A DNA stretch of 64,000 nt from Microplitis mediator (lineage: Eukaryota; Arthropoda; Insecta; Hymenoptera; Braconidae), in NCBI RefSeq assembly GCF_029852145.1, contig NC_079969.1, positions 17,169,798-17,233,797 on the forward strand, given 5' to 3'. The number at the start of each line of letters is the position of its first letter. The stretch's first letter is position 1. The notes under the pieces are model-generated. The model saw only the letters and a program-made list of their open reading frames with translations, made no database searches and was not told the DNA's origin. Of the stretch, positions 52,707 through 64,000 are shown in pieces. Position numbers and translations under genes: made by a program.

Positions 52707-53134
52707 TACACTGATAAAAAAACTATTTTGATTCAAGAAAAATTTTTTCTTCAAAATGTGGTTCTTGTTTCAAAATTTTTAATTGTTTTAATTCAAGAAA
52801 TAAGTCCTTGAATAAAAAATTGAAATTCTCGGATAGAGAAAAAAAAATTCTTTGTTTGAGAAGTTGATTTTTCGATGAAGCCTTTTTTGTTTTGAAACAA
52901 AATTCTGACATATTTCGTTCAAGAATTTCTTGCTCTTGGATTAAGATAGACAAAATCTAGGTTTAAGACATTACCGACACGTTGCGAGAATGGCGCGGTT
53001 TTTAAATCAAGATATCAATTTACTCAGCTTGAAAAAAAACTTTTTTTTTTTATTTTAAAAATAAAAAGTTTTAAAGTGATTTTTTAGGACTACATTCATT
53101 TACTTCAGATATGTTAAAGTAGAAATTTAAAAAA

Positions 53135-53291
53135 AATGATTTATCATTGTCAAAAAAGATTCCTAAAATTTTTTTTACCGCCGGCATTAGAGTTACCCAA
53201 AGGGTATGTTTGTTAAGTTGAAATTTGAAGCAGATGCAGTTACAGCGGTAAAAAAAATTTTAGGAATCTTTTTTGACAATGATAAATCATT
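53135..53291. repeat. 47-bp-arm hairpin
   Basis: Arms 53135-53181 and 53245-53291 (AATGATTTATCATTGTC and complement, ending in TACCGC/GCGGTA) appear perfectly complementary around a 63-base loop. It lies between two diverged transposon remnants. Confidence 0.9.
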
Positions 53292-53589
53292 GCAGATACA
53301 ACAAAAAAAAAAATTTTGAAAAAAAAAATTTTTTGAAAAAAAAAATTTTGAGAAAAAAAAAATTTTTTTCAAAATTTTTTTTTTTTCAATTTTTTTTGAT
53401 AATCGATCTTTTTGATCAAAGAAATGAAGATTATCGGTAAAAAAACCATTTTCAAATCGAAAAAATGAACAAAAACCGAGAAACTACCAATTATGGTGAT
53501 TTTTGACAAAATCGATAAATTTAAAGCTTCGGGGCACTAAGAAAGAAAAATCGCAGCGATTTGAAATTTTCAGGGTTTTTTCAGGACAC

Positions 53590-54220
53590 TTTTAGGTTGA
53601 AAAAAAGTCGAAGATATCCTTTGTTCATCCGTTATATCCAAAGTTATAGCAAGATTTCCGAATATCCTTAAATTTGTGAATTTTGACCTGTTTTTTACCA
53701 AACAATATCGCTTTAAAAAAAATTTTTCTATCAAATGCCACTAATTTTGCCTTATAGAAAATGTTGTCCAGTTTTCAAAACCCTGCTTCCATTCTCTGTA
53801 CGACTAATACATCCGGAGTTATTGATTATCAAAGCCAAAATGGACTTTTTTGCTTTGATCAATGATAACTCGGCGCCAAATCGGCGTAGAGACTTTTTAA
53901 GGCCACCAAATTAAAGGGCATAAAATTTCCGAAAAAAGTCAGACAGTCGAATTATTCAAAAAAATTTATTGTCGCCCATAGAGGTATTGAAAGACCAGCA
54001 AAAATTTTGAAAATTTTTTTTTCGTTGGTTTTCTTATGAGTACTCCGGAACCGTACATGATAAAAAACTTTGAGGTCCAGATCTGAAAACTAGAAACTTG
54101 AGGCTACAATTTGCTTTTTTTAGATTTTTTATACGACCATTTTTCACCGAGTTACAGCATGTTGAAAATCACCTAAAAATTTCGGATTTTTTTTCTATCC
54201 CTTAATTTCTGTGACCAGTG
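53590..54220 (-). mobile_element. Diverged single-arm relative of the palindromic element
   Basis: Read on the minus strand from CACTGGTCACAGAAATTAAG, the order of blocks (CTGTAACTCGGTGAAAAATG, a poly-A AAAGC block, CTAGTTTT, AAATCG, CAAAGCAAAAA) matches one arm of 50617-52376, but with many substitutions. TA follows its end (54221-54222). The left partner, if any, may be CACTGATAAAAAAAC at 52709, which matches only in CACTG. Confidence 0.6.
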
Positions 54221-54222
54221 TA

Positions 54223-55386
54223 TATACATTCATATATAAATTTTTTAACGAATGGTATTTTTGAACCCTACTCAACTAATTATGATAGGTTGACAAAATT
54301 ACTTAAAAAATCGACCATGAGGACAAATAAAATAGTTAGATTTAAAAAAAATCTACCTAAAAATCTAAGCAGTAAGTAAATTTATAATGAAATAAACATT
54401 CAATTATTAAAAATTTTTTGACGAAGTTTATTTAAATTAATTTATATGAATTTAATTAATTACTTTTTTTACAACAGAAATTCAGAAAATTAAAAAAATT
54501 TTTTTTTCATTGTTGAAAATAATAAATTATCATAATTTATTAATGTAATGAATAATTTATAAAATAAAATATGTTAAAAAAAAATAATAGTTCAATTCTA
54601 TGATAAATTTATGGTCAGTAGTTTGCGTTATATAGATAATTAACTTGTCTAAAATTTTTTATTTTTTCCGGCAATGAAAAACCACAATAACATCATCATC
54701 GCCACTGTGAAAAAGATCCCCAAGATAAGAATTGAAGACAAATGATGTTATTTGGTCTGACATGGTGGGATGAAAAAAAAAAATTATAAAACGGGAACAT
54801 TGTGTAAAGTAAGGATTTGAAAGCTTTTAACACTGTTTGAGGATGGGCTTATAAAATGTGCAAAGTATCTAAATCTAGCACGACTTTTTTCTGTCATACA
54901 CGTGTATAATAAATGTCTGTGTAGTCTGTGAATAGATGTTTGGGAAAATCGACATTTTTAGTGACGACTTTATTCACATTTTAAACTTGCACCAAAAAAA
55001 ATTCATTCAACCATTCATAAGCATTTTTTTTAAGTACACGGAGAAAACAAGACTCAAAAATATTTTAATATTTAATATATTTTTGTAAGAAATACTAACG
55101 CAAGTCAATGGGTGCATTACTTTTTTATCACTAAATGTATATAGTAAATAATACTATTTGGTTATTTAAAAAAATGCTATGTTATTATTTTTATTACTAC
55201 TTCATTGGTACTCTTTGTTGATCGAACAGTAATTTTTATAAAGAAAATAAGTATTAAACTATTATTCAATGTTTAGTGCTAGAGTATATCATACGATTGA
55301 ACGATTTTTAATCTGTACAAATATAAAAATTAACTAAAAATATGCATTAAATACCCTCCAGTATACAAAAATTACTAAACTGCTTG
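54223..55386. other. AT-rich DNA, no gene seen
   Basis: No frames, RNA genes or clear repeats. ACACGGAGAAAA at 55036 resembles the tip of the TIR element at 23882 but has no visible partner. Confidence 0.45.
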
Positions 55387-55633
55387 TAGGGGAAGGGGGA
55401 GGGGCAAAAGGGGGTAGGGTAGGCAAAACGGGGTACCCCCAAAATTTGATAAAAAAAAATTTTATATTTGAAATGGTTTTTAAACATTCCAAAATCACTT
55501 CTGTAAATATAATTAAGCGTTACTTTGAATTTTTTTTGATAAACTTTTTCAAAAAATCAATTGTCAGTTGAAAAATATTAATGACGTTTGTTTTATGATA
55601 AAAACTATTAAAAATTTTTTTTCTCCTTTTGTA

Positions 55634-57427
55634 CACAGAAAAAAAGGAAATCTTGAAACAAGAAATAAAATGTCTTCGAAATTTTTTTCTTGAACCAAGC
55701 AAAATTTCTTACTTTATTGAAGTAAAAAAATTATTTGGATCAAGAAATTATTTCCTTCGCGGAAGACATAATTTTCTTAGTCTAAAACATAAATTCTTTA
55801 AACCAAGAAAAAAATTTCTTGGTCCCAAAAAATTTTTTTTTGGTTCGAGAAGATTTTTTTTTCAATTCAACAAATTTTTTTATTGCCTGAAAATTTTTAC
55901 GTTTTTAAGTCAAGAAAAAATATCTTGAGCTGAAACGAAAAAGTTTTTGAACCATGAAAAATAATGTTTTAAACCAAGAACAAACTTTCTTGGCCCAAGA
56001 AAGTTTGTTCTTGGTTTAAAGCATTATTTTCTCGGGCCAAGAAAGTTTGTTTTTAACTCGAGAAACTTGTTTCTTATCTAAAGACTGTTACCTTATCGAG
56101 TCAAGAAACAATGTCTTGAGCTAAAAAAAAAAGTTTTTGTACTAAGAAAAAAAATTTTTTAAACCAAGAAGAAACTTTCTTGGGCCAAGAATTTTTTTAT
56201 TTGTCGCAAACAAAAAAAAATTTTTCAGCCAAGAAATTAATTTCTTCAATTAAGCAAATAAATCTATCGAGCTAAAAAAATTTATTTTTTTTGTTTCATT
56301 TTTTTAATGAACAATTTTTTTTTTGTTTAAATATTACAAACAATGCTGTGAAGCAAATAAATACTGTATCAGAAGCATTTATAAGGGATGGGCAAGTTTC
56401 GGAATGAGTTAATATTTAAACAAATTGAGAAAAAACAATTATCGCTTAAACGAGGAATCGAACCCAGATCGATTCGGCGTCACGCGAGAGCTTTACCAAC
56501 TAAGCCATCCCAGCCTTTGCTAGGCTACGTTTACTTTGCCCACATATACTGAACCACACTGGCTTATGGTCAGTCACATTTTTAAATCCTAAACCCAGAA
56601 TTAATATTACAAATGTTATCGCCAATAATTTAGAAAAATGTTAGTTTTGACATTATACCAAAATACTGAACGGATTGTATGAATCGTTCATAAATGAATT
56701 TCGACATAAATATAAAAAAGTTAAAAAAAAAAATTTAATTACAAAAAAAATTGAGAAATTATTTAATATTATATAATTACATTAATCAATTAATTTATTA
56801 TAATAATATAATTTGGTTATTTAATTTTTACTTTATTTAAAATAAAAAGGTGAACTCAAAATCCATTTGCTGTGCTAGTGTGAGAAAGAGAGAGAGTGGG
56901 GAGTATTCATTCCTTCGGGTGCGAAGGAGGGAGCATCTATGAGTGAGAATCCAAGAGAAAACTTTCTTGGCTTGAGACTCTAGTAATCTTGGTTTGAGAT
57001 TTTTCGTGTGATTGGTCAGAGAAAGTACACTATGCTCAAATCAAGAGTTTAAATTTCTTGAATCAACTCCCTTTATTTTTAGTTCGAGTTCGTACCGTTT
57101 ATTGTTTCAAAACATCATAGTTCTTTAATTAAGTGTATAACTTTCTCGAACTAAATATTTATATTTCTTGGTTTAAGTAAGTAACATACTCAGATTAAGA
57201 AAAATTATTATTAAACTAAAAACTGCAAGTTTTTAAAACAAGTAATTCTATTATTGGACCAAGTATGAAATATGTATTGGCTTAAGAATTTTTTTTCTTA
57301 ATTGAAGATTTAAAATTCAAGAAATTATTTCACTTCGTTCAAGAAATTTTCGGTTTTCATTCCACTCGCTGAAAAATTTCTTGGTTGAAGAAAAATTTTC
57401 TTGAGAGAAGATTTTTTTTTTTCTGTG
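55634..57427. mobile_element. 1.8-kb TA-flanked TIR element of CAAGAAA words
   Basis: Ends CACAGAAAAAAAGGAAATC and complement-like GATTTTTTTTTTCTGTG, with TA outside (55632-55633, 57428-57429). The interior is a dense array of CAAGAAA/TTTCTTG words, with a clean hairpin AACCAAGAACAAACTTTCTT and complement at about 55972-56018. A tRNA-like segment lies within. Confidence 0.75.
56443..56512 (-). ncRNA. tRNA-like SINE head or tRNA pseudogene
   Basis: Minus strand: GATGGCTTAGTTGGTAAAGC fits the pol III A box, and GGGTTCGATTCC fits the B box at normal spacing. The acceptor and anticodon stems do not pair well, so it is not a working tRNA. It could be the head of a SINE. Confidence 0.5.
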
Positions 57428-57639
57428 TATCCAATAAACATGTAAAATATAATTTTTCTTCATATAAATTACTTAAAAGAAAATTCAACTTAATCAAATT
57501 CGTTTAAAATCCAGAAATTTTTTTTTTTTTTATCTTTTTTAGGGGGTACCCCACTTTGCCCGCAGAAATGAAAAAATTTTTTTTTCAACGGTAACTGAAA
57601 ATTTCTTCTATTTACTTTGAATATCATTAAAAAAAAATC

Positions 57640-58440
57640 TGGGCCTCGGTTGGCCCTGCGAGCCAGCCCCAAAACTTCCCGCTGTTTTCGAGCTCAAGAA
57701 CCTCGAAAACATTATTGTGAATATATTTTCGAGCTCGAAGAGCATACGTTTGTATGCTGTTGTTTTCGAAAAAAAAACGTTTTTCACCATTTTTTCTCCA
57801 ACGATATCTCTCAAACGAATAAACCGATTGAGACGGTTGAGGTGGCAATCAACGCGTTTTATCAAGTTCTAAAGCTGATCAAATTTTAAATTCGATTTAT
57901 CGAGTCGTTTTTGAGATATTTCAGAAAAAATAAAAAATTTTTTTTTTTTAATTCTTTCGACAACGGTTTCTCTTGAACGAATAAACCGATTTTGATGGTT
58001 GAGGTGGCATTCGACGCGGCTTATAAAGCTCTAGAGCCCAGTCCATTTTGGAATCAATCCATCGAGCACATTAAAAGTTATCCAAAAAAAACATTTTTGA
58101 AAAAATTTTATTTTTGGAATATCTCTGAACGAGCCCTACCGATCAAGCTCAATTTTCTTACAGCTTCAAGATATTGACAAGCCGCGTCGAATGACACCTT
58201 AAAGTTCAAAATCGGTTCATCCGTTCAAAAGATACAGGTATTTACATACGTACGTACGTACTTACGTACACACATATATGCATACACTCGGACATCATCG
58301 TGAAATTAGTCAGAATAGCTTCCTAAGACCTCAAAACGTCGACATCTGATGAAAATTCGATTTTCGTAAATCGGACCGAAACCAATAACTTCCCGAATTT
58401 TTGAAAATTTACAATTTACTTATCGGGAAGTTAAAAAAAG
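57640..58440. repeat. Dispersed repeat ending in AACTTCCCG/CGGGAAGTT
   Basis: AACTTCCCGCTGTTTTCGAG near the left and ATCGGGAAGTTAAAAAAA at the right make short inverse ends. Inside, a block with GAATAAACCGATT, GGTTGAGGTGGCA and CGACGCG is present twice (about 57815-57900 and 57975-58050) and once inverted (about 58175-58220), followed by TACGTACGTACGTAC. A fragment of the same family lies at 16785-16890. From memory this type is common in hymenopteran genomes. Confidence 0.55.
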
Positions 58441-58517
58441 ATTTCGCGTATTTGAGTCAGATTGATAAAATCGGGAAGTTAAAAAAAGATTTCGCGTATT
58501 TGAGGCAGATTGATAAA
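58422..58517. repeat. 48-bp tandem duplication
   Basis: ATCGGGAAGTTAAAAAAAGA through GATTGATAAA occurs at 58422 and again at 58470, differing at about one base. Confidence 0.9.
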
Positions 58518-58537
58518 ATTAAATGTTGGTAGATATA

Positions 58538-58700
58538 CACTGTAAAAAGAGCGGTGTTAAAAATGGACTCATTTTAGCTCCGCCCAGTGTTAAAATCAAA
58601 TTACACCGGTGTAGGAGGAGTAATTTACCGGTGTTAAAAATATCGGTGTTAAATCAGGGTAACCGGTATAAAAGCGGAGTAAAATCAAGGAATTTTATTT
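58538..58700. mobile_element. Partial MITE with GGTGTTAAAA words
   Basis: Begins CACTGTAAAAAGAGCGGTG after TA (58536-58537), and repeats GGTGTTAAAA, ACCGGTGTAGG and AGCGGAGTAAAAT. No clear right end, so probably truncated. Confidence 0.5.
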
Positions 58701-58714
58701 TTATAAGTTTTTAG

Positions 58715-58961
58715 TGACCAAATTTGCCTCTTACGTAGAAAAACGGCCGAAAAATATGAAAAAATAATTTTTCGGAAGTTTCGGCTGGTCCATTTTGCTC
58801 CAGGTGTTATTCGTAGGGCTAGAAATGTGGAATTATAATAATTTTTTTTTAATTTGACGATAAAAATATGAAAAAATCACTTTTTCAAAATTTTGGGCTT
58901 GTCCATTTTGCCCCAAATGTCATGCGTAGGAGTACAAATGCGCAAACATATCGGATTTATA
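58715..58961. repeat. Direct repeat, copy 1 (copy 2 at 60045-60228)
   Basis: Both copies run from GTGRCCRAATTTGCC through GGTCCATTTTGC, TTTGACGATAAAAATATGAA and ATGTCATGCGTAG (or GTGTCATGCGTAG) to ATCGGATTTATA. Copy 1 is cut by CCCAGGTAGG; copy 2 continues into the G-rich TIR. They are the subterminal part of two related elements. Confidence 0.8.
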
Positions 58962-60957
58962 CCCAGGTAGGAATCGCCAAGGCTGACCATAGGCCGAGCC
59001 TTGGCCCTGTTGTCACTTGCCAAGCTTCGGCAGCTGACCATTGGCCCAAGCCTCGGCCAGGGCTTGGCCCAATGGTTTGATTACGTTAAGCCAAGTCTTG
59101 GCAGCTAACCATTGGCCCAAGTCTAGGCCGAGGCTTGGTCCAATGGTTTCGTTTAATTAAGCCGAGCCTTGGGTGGTGACCATTGGCCCGAGCCTCGGCC
59201 AGGGCCAGGCCCTATGTTTTGATTTTGGTTAAATCGAGCCTTGGCCGCTGACCATTGGCCCAAGGATCGGCCGAGGCTGGGTCCGATAGTTTAATTTTTG
59301 TCAAGCCGAGCCTTGGCAGCTGACCATTGGTCAATGCCTCAGCATGGGTTAAATTTTTATTTAATATTAAAATTATCAACTTTACATGTATCTATATATA
59401 TATGTATATAGAGAAGACCAGGGCATAACGGTCTACCGAGTATACGATTAATATCAAGAGTTGAAATTTTCAAAAAAGTAAAATTGTTTGATATACAATA
59501 ATTTTCATTTAATTAGTTATTGCTATGTACAAAACTTTAGTTAACATGAAATTTTTATTTTCGGCGAGCGAAATGGGGTATCCTTTAAAAAAGTTGAAAA
59601 AAAAAATTTCTGAAAGTTGATCAAATTTCATTAAATTCAAATTTTTTATATGTAATATACATAAAGAAAAATTACATTTCACATCATTGGTGGATACAAA
59701 GGCAAAAAAAAATTTTTTTTGTGGGGCAGAGAGGCCCCCCTCCAATAAATGATAATTTTTTTTTTTATTAAATTGTTTTCATCATTAAGAATGTATTTCT
59801 TTCTCTTGACAATTATTTTTGGTTTTACAATACTCTAAAAAAATTTTTTTAGGTGTAATAAATCGTTTCCCCTCGATTAGCTTAATTACTAATTGTTATG
59901 TAATAAAAAAAAACAATTCTATATTTTTTATTTGTCATTATTGTGAACCCAAAAAACGTGTTTTTTGATTTTTTAGACTACAGATTATTTTGCATTATTT
60001 CAAAAATTTTATCAATAAAAAAATAAAATATTATTTTCGAATATTTTTAGTGGCCGAATTTGCCACAGCTATAGAGAATCAGCCGAAAAATGAATTAATA
60101 TATTAAATTTTTTTTAATTTGACGATAAAAATATGAAAGAATCATTTATTCAGAATTTTCGGATGGTCCATTTTGCCCCAAGTGTCATGCGTAGTGCTAA
60201 AAATGCGCAAATATATCGGATTTATAGCAATTAGACTAAAAAAAACATTTTTTTTTTTTTAATATTTTGGGGGTACTCCGTTTTGCCTACCCTACCCCCT
60301 TTTGCCCCACCCTTCCCCTTCCCTAGTAGTGCTAATAAAAATATGTCATTACTCATCAGACAATTTTGTTCATTAAATAAAACTACAGTTCACCTCATCT
60401 TTACGATTTAATATTTTTGAATTAAATTGTATTTAAATAATTAACAAGCAAAAAAATCATGATTATTTGGGCATCAGATTTAGCACAGTGGATAGCGTCC
60501 CGGCCTAGTAATCAGAAGGATCTCAGTTCGAACCCCGTTAGCCCCCAAATAATTTTATTCGTTATTTCCCATTAATTCAGTAATTAGTTAATTACACTCC
60601 ATTGTAATGTCGATAAAAGTGTGATCAAACTTTTTTTTTAATTATATTTATTAATTTAAATAATAATATTTTAGATCGAGCATTGGGTGAGCCTTAGATT
60701 TTTTGCTTCCCGAGGTTTGGCCGAGGCTTGATTTTTTGTTTCCCAAGCCTTGGCCAAGACTCAATTTTTTGTTTCCCAAGACTCGGCCGAGGCTTGATAT
60801 TTCGTTCCCCAAGGCTGGGGACATGGCTATCATCCAAGGCTTGGATCAATCCTTGGCCCAATGCTCAGCCAAGGAACGTGCCAAGCCTTGCATAATCCTA
60901 GTGACGCTTGGCCAAGGCTTGGTCCAAACCTTGCCCAGTTGTTCTTTCCTACCTGGG
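58962..60957. mobile_element. TIR element with CCCAGGTAGGAA ends and AAGCCTTGG arrays
   Basis: CCCAGGTAGGAA at 58962 and TTTCCTACCTGGG ending at 60957, each with TA outside (58960-58961, 60958-60959). Both ends are followed by GC-rich arrays (58975-59350 and about 60665-60950) of GGCCAAGGCTTGG, GCCGAGCCTTGGC and CTGACCATTGGCC words. The middle contains a relative of the G-rich TIR element. Confidence 0.65.
60461..60553 (+). ncRNA. tRNA-like SINE head
   Basis: ATTATTTGGG and CCCCAAATAAT close the structure like an extended acceptor stem. TTTAGCACAGTGG is a good A box and CAGTTCGAACCC a good B box. CCTAGTAAT lies where an anticodon loop would be (AGT, Thr-like). Other stems are weak, so I favour a SINE head or tRNA relic over a gene. 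Confidence 0.5.
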
Positions 60958-61045
60958 TAGTAATAAGTCGAAAAAAAAAAAAAAATTTTTTTATCAAAAT
61001 TTCAGGGGGGTCGCTCTGCCCCTCCCTCCCCTTCTTTTTTATTTT

Positions 61046-62513
61046 TTAATTCAATTTTTAGGTTTCTTCGCTTATTCAAAACTTACCAAATTTTATTGTT
61101 TAAGACTGTCCTGTATATTTTTGGTTAGGCAAAAGTTATATTTTACTGAAATGACAATAATTGAGTTATAAAAAATACAAAAACAAATTCAAATTATTAG
61201 TTACATATTATCAGTTAATATTCAAAATTCTTGAGCGAAGTTTAAATATACTTGAATTTTGGGCTTAAATTTTCAGCGTGATCATGGTTTCACAAATATA
61301 AACTATTGCTGCTACGAGAAAGAAAAAATTTTGCAATAAAAAAGTCGAATTCCTATCATTTTTGATATTTTCAAAATTCATGAGCGACTTCTTGCAAATT
61401 TTTTATCGAGCTGATTTTTGGAGAGGCTTCTTAAAACATCGTAAACCAACAAATTTTCATGCGAGATCGAAAAAAAAAAAATAGTCGGTTTTTTTGCGCC
61501 ACCCTAATATATATAATATATATGTAAGAGAAGGTGGAGTTGTTTCATTTTGAATTAGGCAGGAACTGGTGACAGTTGAATAAAGATTTCAATGCCCCCA
61601 GTACCAGGATCAAGTATTTAATCATCCATACGCTTTTACCTGTCATCTTAAAACCGATCTGAATTCAAGCCCATGTGAATGATGTTCAAAAGGGTAATAC
61701 GTAATGTCATCCAAAAAAAAAAAAAGGAAAATAAAAAAAAATGCCATTGTAAATTTGTAACCCGAATCGATACACTGAAGATTGAACGGCTTTTTTTTTT
61801 GTTAATTATTTTTTCTTACGGTATCCTAATAATGAAGCTATTTAATGCTCGTTAGATGCTCGGTCTTTTAGTTAATAATAACAATAACAATTACAATATC
61901 AACGGCAGTTTGAATTTAGTATATCTATTCTCTTTATAGCGGTTTCTTGTATTCAATTATGATGAAGATAAAGTAGCTGAGGATTTTAATAAGAGAGTGT
62001 CAATGATAAATATGAGAATATACCGTTGGTAGTAATAAAAAGAGAGTGGAATGTTACAGTTACAGAAATTTCGGTTTCTTAAATTATATACATATATTTT
62101 TTTTTTTCTTTTAGTACTTATAAAAGTATTTGGAACGTTTTTTTTCTTTTATTTGTTTAGGTTTGTTTTTGATTTATGTTAATAGCGATAATTTTCAATG
62201 TTTTATAGAAAATTTTAGATTTTAGTAGATATCGGTCTGTTTGTAAGCTATGCTAGGTATAGATATCTATTACTGCTGCGTCATTCGGAACCTCAACAAA
62301 AGGCTTTTAAATTTTCTGTTTACTTTTCGGATTCTATTTTCACTATACTGACAAAAGTTAATAGTCATTCAGTTTGAATTACATATTTATTTCAGATGTC
62401 AATGAACTGATGGTTTTTTAAATATTGTGTAATCCGGAGTGAAATTGACCAATTAATTTTTCATTAAACAATAAAATTTTTAATATTTTTTTTAATCTAA
62501 AAGTAACAATAAA
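61046..62513. other. AT-rich DNA, no gene seen
   Basis: Poly-A/T runs and chance frames only. Confidence 0.5.
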
Positions 62514-63236
62514 GTAGTAGTTTATCTATCTAGTGCGACCGTGTTTAAGACGCGGGGTGTGAAAATTGGTGCCCGAGCCGAAGGCAAGGGTACCAACACA
62601 GGAGCGTCTTAGACTCGATTGTACTAGATAAATAAATTAGTTTTTGTGACAGATATTTGAAATGAACTACATTTAGTGTCTATAAATGGCAGGTTATAAA
62701 CCCGCGTTTATTTATCTGCTAAGATCGTTTTGGGTATTTGTTGAAAATGGGAGAGAATTCGGTAAGTGTACGAATTAAAATGATAAATTTTGTCACACGA
62801 TGGCTCGTTAAGTTACTTTGATATTTTTTGGTCGTTTGCTATCGCACATGTAACCAAAAAATATTTTTTTATCCGTTGATGACGTCACTATTAGAACGAT
62901 TAGGTATCTTTTTTACTAGCTGTATCTTATCTAATATTTTTAGCTGCCGGCTATAGGCGCTAAATGTCGTACATTTCTAGTGTCTGTCACAAAAATATTA
63001 CTTTCAACACTAAAATTCATTTGCTCTAATAACATTTCGACTTAACTGAAAATCCATACCTTCAATCACCTTACAATTTACTTTAAGTGAAATTTTTAAT
63101 TTATTTACATAAAACAAAAATCATTATTGCATCAATAACACTAATGGCTTAAACTAATTTCTATTTTTTTTTTTCATATGAAAAAAGTTATTGAGTTATA
63201 TCAAATACTACGGAGCTAGTTCAAACGACTCGGTAC
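62514..63236. repeat. Dispersed ~725-bp repeat R1, copy 2
   Basis: Matches 4424-5150 end to end in the same orientation with scattered substitutions, including the hairpin module (ACCGTGTTTAAGACGC ... GCGTCTTAGACTCG), the TAGTTTTTGTGACAG/CTGTCACAAAAATA inverted pair (62637-62683 and 62952-62998) and TGACGTCA near 62880. Confidence 0.8.
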
Positions 63237-64000
63237 CTACCGTCAACTAAATAAAATGCGTCGATTTTCACATTGAACATCAAAATCGGTTGATAAGTTC
63301 AAACGATGCGTCGAAAAGTTTGAAAAATAACATTTTATGTTATTTTTCCCCGATAAATCAACATATAATGTACTAAAATGTATTCTTAATCATGCTCACT
63401 CTTTGTGTTTATGGTCTCTTTGGATCACTACATTATCATAACTCGTTCTTTGGTTAAAATCATATTATCCGCAAAAACATTAAAAAAAAAAACCGTTTTT
63501 AATATTGTTTTCAGATATTTTATCTATAAACGCTGTGATCTGAGTCAAAACTCATTTCAATCTTTAGCCCGAGTGTCATAGTACGGGAAATACCTTCTAG
63601 TTTAATAAACCTTTTGGTTTTTTTGATTCCATGCACTGTGAAGATCGCTATCACTGTAGCAGTGGGGGAACTTTTTTTTTGGAGCGTTGAGAGGTTGTGA
63701 ATAACTCCCTGAATTTTGCATTTTTTGGTCCAAAAATTTTATCTTGTATTCATTATATATCCACAAATATATCCTTAAAACATTAAAGCATTCCATGCAG
63801 TAGTTTTCTTCAAAAAAATTTCCAAAAATCATCTTTTTTTCAGGGTCACACTAGTAGTCCCCCTGAAAATAAAAAATATTGATATTTACCATTTGTTATA
63901 AATGTTTCATATATTTTTAGGCTCGTGAGGACAAAATTAATTCTCCTTTGAAAACTTAAAGCTGGTCTTGATAGTTAACAGCAATAATTACTGGAAATAG
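63237..64000. other. AT-rich DNA to the window end
   Basis: Nothing recognised. A 76-codon minus-strand frame (63602-63832) lacks supporting features. Confidence 0.5.

Larger units (their letters stand above)
55389..60323. mobile_element. ~4.9-kb TIR element pair with G-rich ends
   Basis: The left end (GGGGAAGGGGGAGGGGCAAA, then GGGTAGGGTAGGCAAAAC) is mirrored by a C-rich right end (GTTTTGCCTACCCTACCCCC ... CCTTCCCC) ending at 60323. TA lies on each side (55387-55388, 60324-60325). The arms match over about 60 bp. Several later elements lie inside. Another candidate right end is at about 61005-61045, so the pairing is uncertain. Confidence 0.6.

Noticed and set aside
56443..56512. Functional tRNA gene
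   Set aside because: A and B boxes are good, but acceptor and anticodon stems do not pair.
57608..57889. Overlapping small frames on both strands near 57.7 kb
   Set aside because: They lie in a dispersed repeat with hairpins; no conserved domain or start context.

Overview
The window reads as intergenic, AT-rich animal DNA, most likely from an insect. BEL/Pao, Ty3/gypsy, DIRS and APE-type LINE elements occur together with many TA-flanked hairpin transposons. A parasitoid wasp or other hymenopteran is my guess from the overall look; nothing here proves it. I found no convincing host protein gene. Nearly every coding frame belongs to a transposable element, and most of the rest is repeat.

Layout. 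1-5.5 kb: a 140-bp satellite, a small TA-flanked MITE, a ~2-kb solo gypsy-type LTR, another MITE and one copy of a dispersed ~725-bp repeat. 5.5-12.7 kb: a young BEL/Pao element with two 649-bp LTRs (one difference seen), a 5-bp duplication TACAC, a tRNA-Tyr-like primer site, gag and pol. It sits at the very edge of another terminal-inverted-repeat (TIR) element that continues to 14.33 kb. 14.4-17.3 kb: AT-rich DNA with repeat fragments. 17.3-48.4 kb: an array of four DIRS-type tyrosine-recombinase elements (two small derivatives of 280 and 265 bp, then DIRS-1 and DIRS-2), with a conserved 36-44 bp linker before or between them. DIRS-1 is nearly intact: a spliced gag, RT-RNase H and tyrosine recombinase, with one in-frame stop. 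DIRS-2 was broken by a series of insertions: solo LTR B (itself carrying a 2.3-kb TIR element), a TIR element inside the recombinase gene, LTR C (carrying a 400-bp MITE and a complete LINE), and a 10-kb Ty3/gypsy element inside RT. Each insertion has a recognisable target-site duplication, so the order of events can be read. 48.4-64 kb: AT-rich DNA with a 1.76-kb near-perfect palindrome, several interdigitated TA-flanked elements, two tRNA-like SINE heads and a second copy of the 725-bp repeat.

Most unusual points: the LINE has ORF1 and ORF2 in one frame separated only by UAG-CAA-UUA, the tobamovirus-type readthrough context; the BEL element is strongly and strand-specifically enriched in the pentamer TCTCA; the gypsy element integrated with a self-primed foldback in place of its 5' LTR, so both ends are U5 ends; the gypsy-type LTRs are packed with short hairpins whose stems differ but stay complementary; and the DIRS elements are chained by a linker containing a palindrome that could be the recombinase site. 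All calls come from reading the sequence by eye; no database search or alignment program was used.
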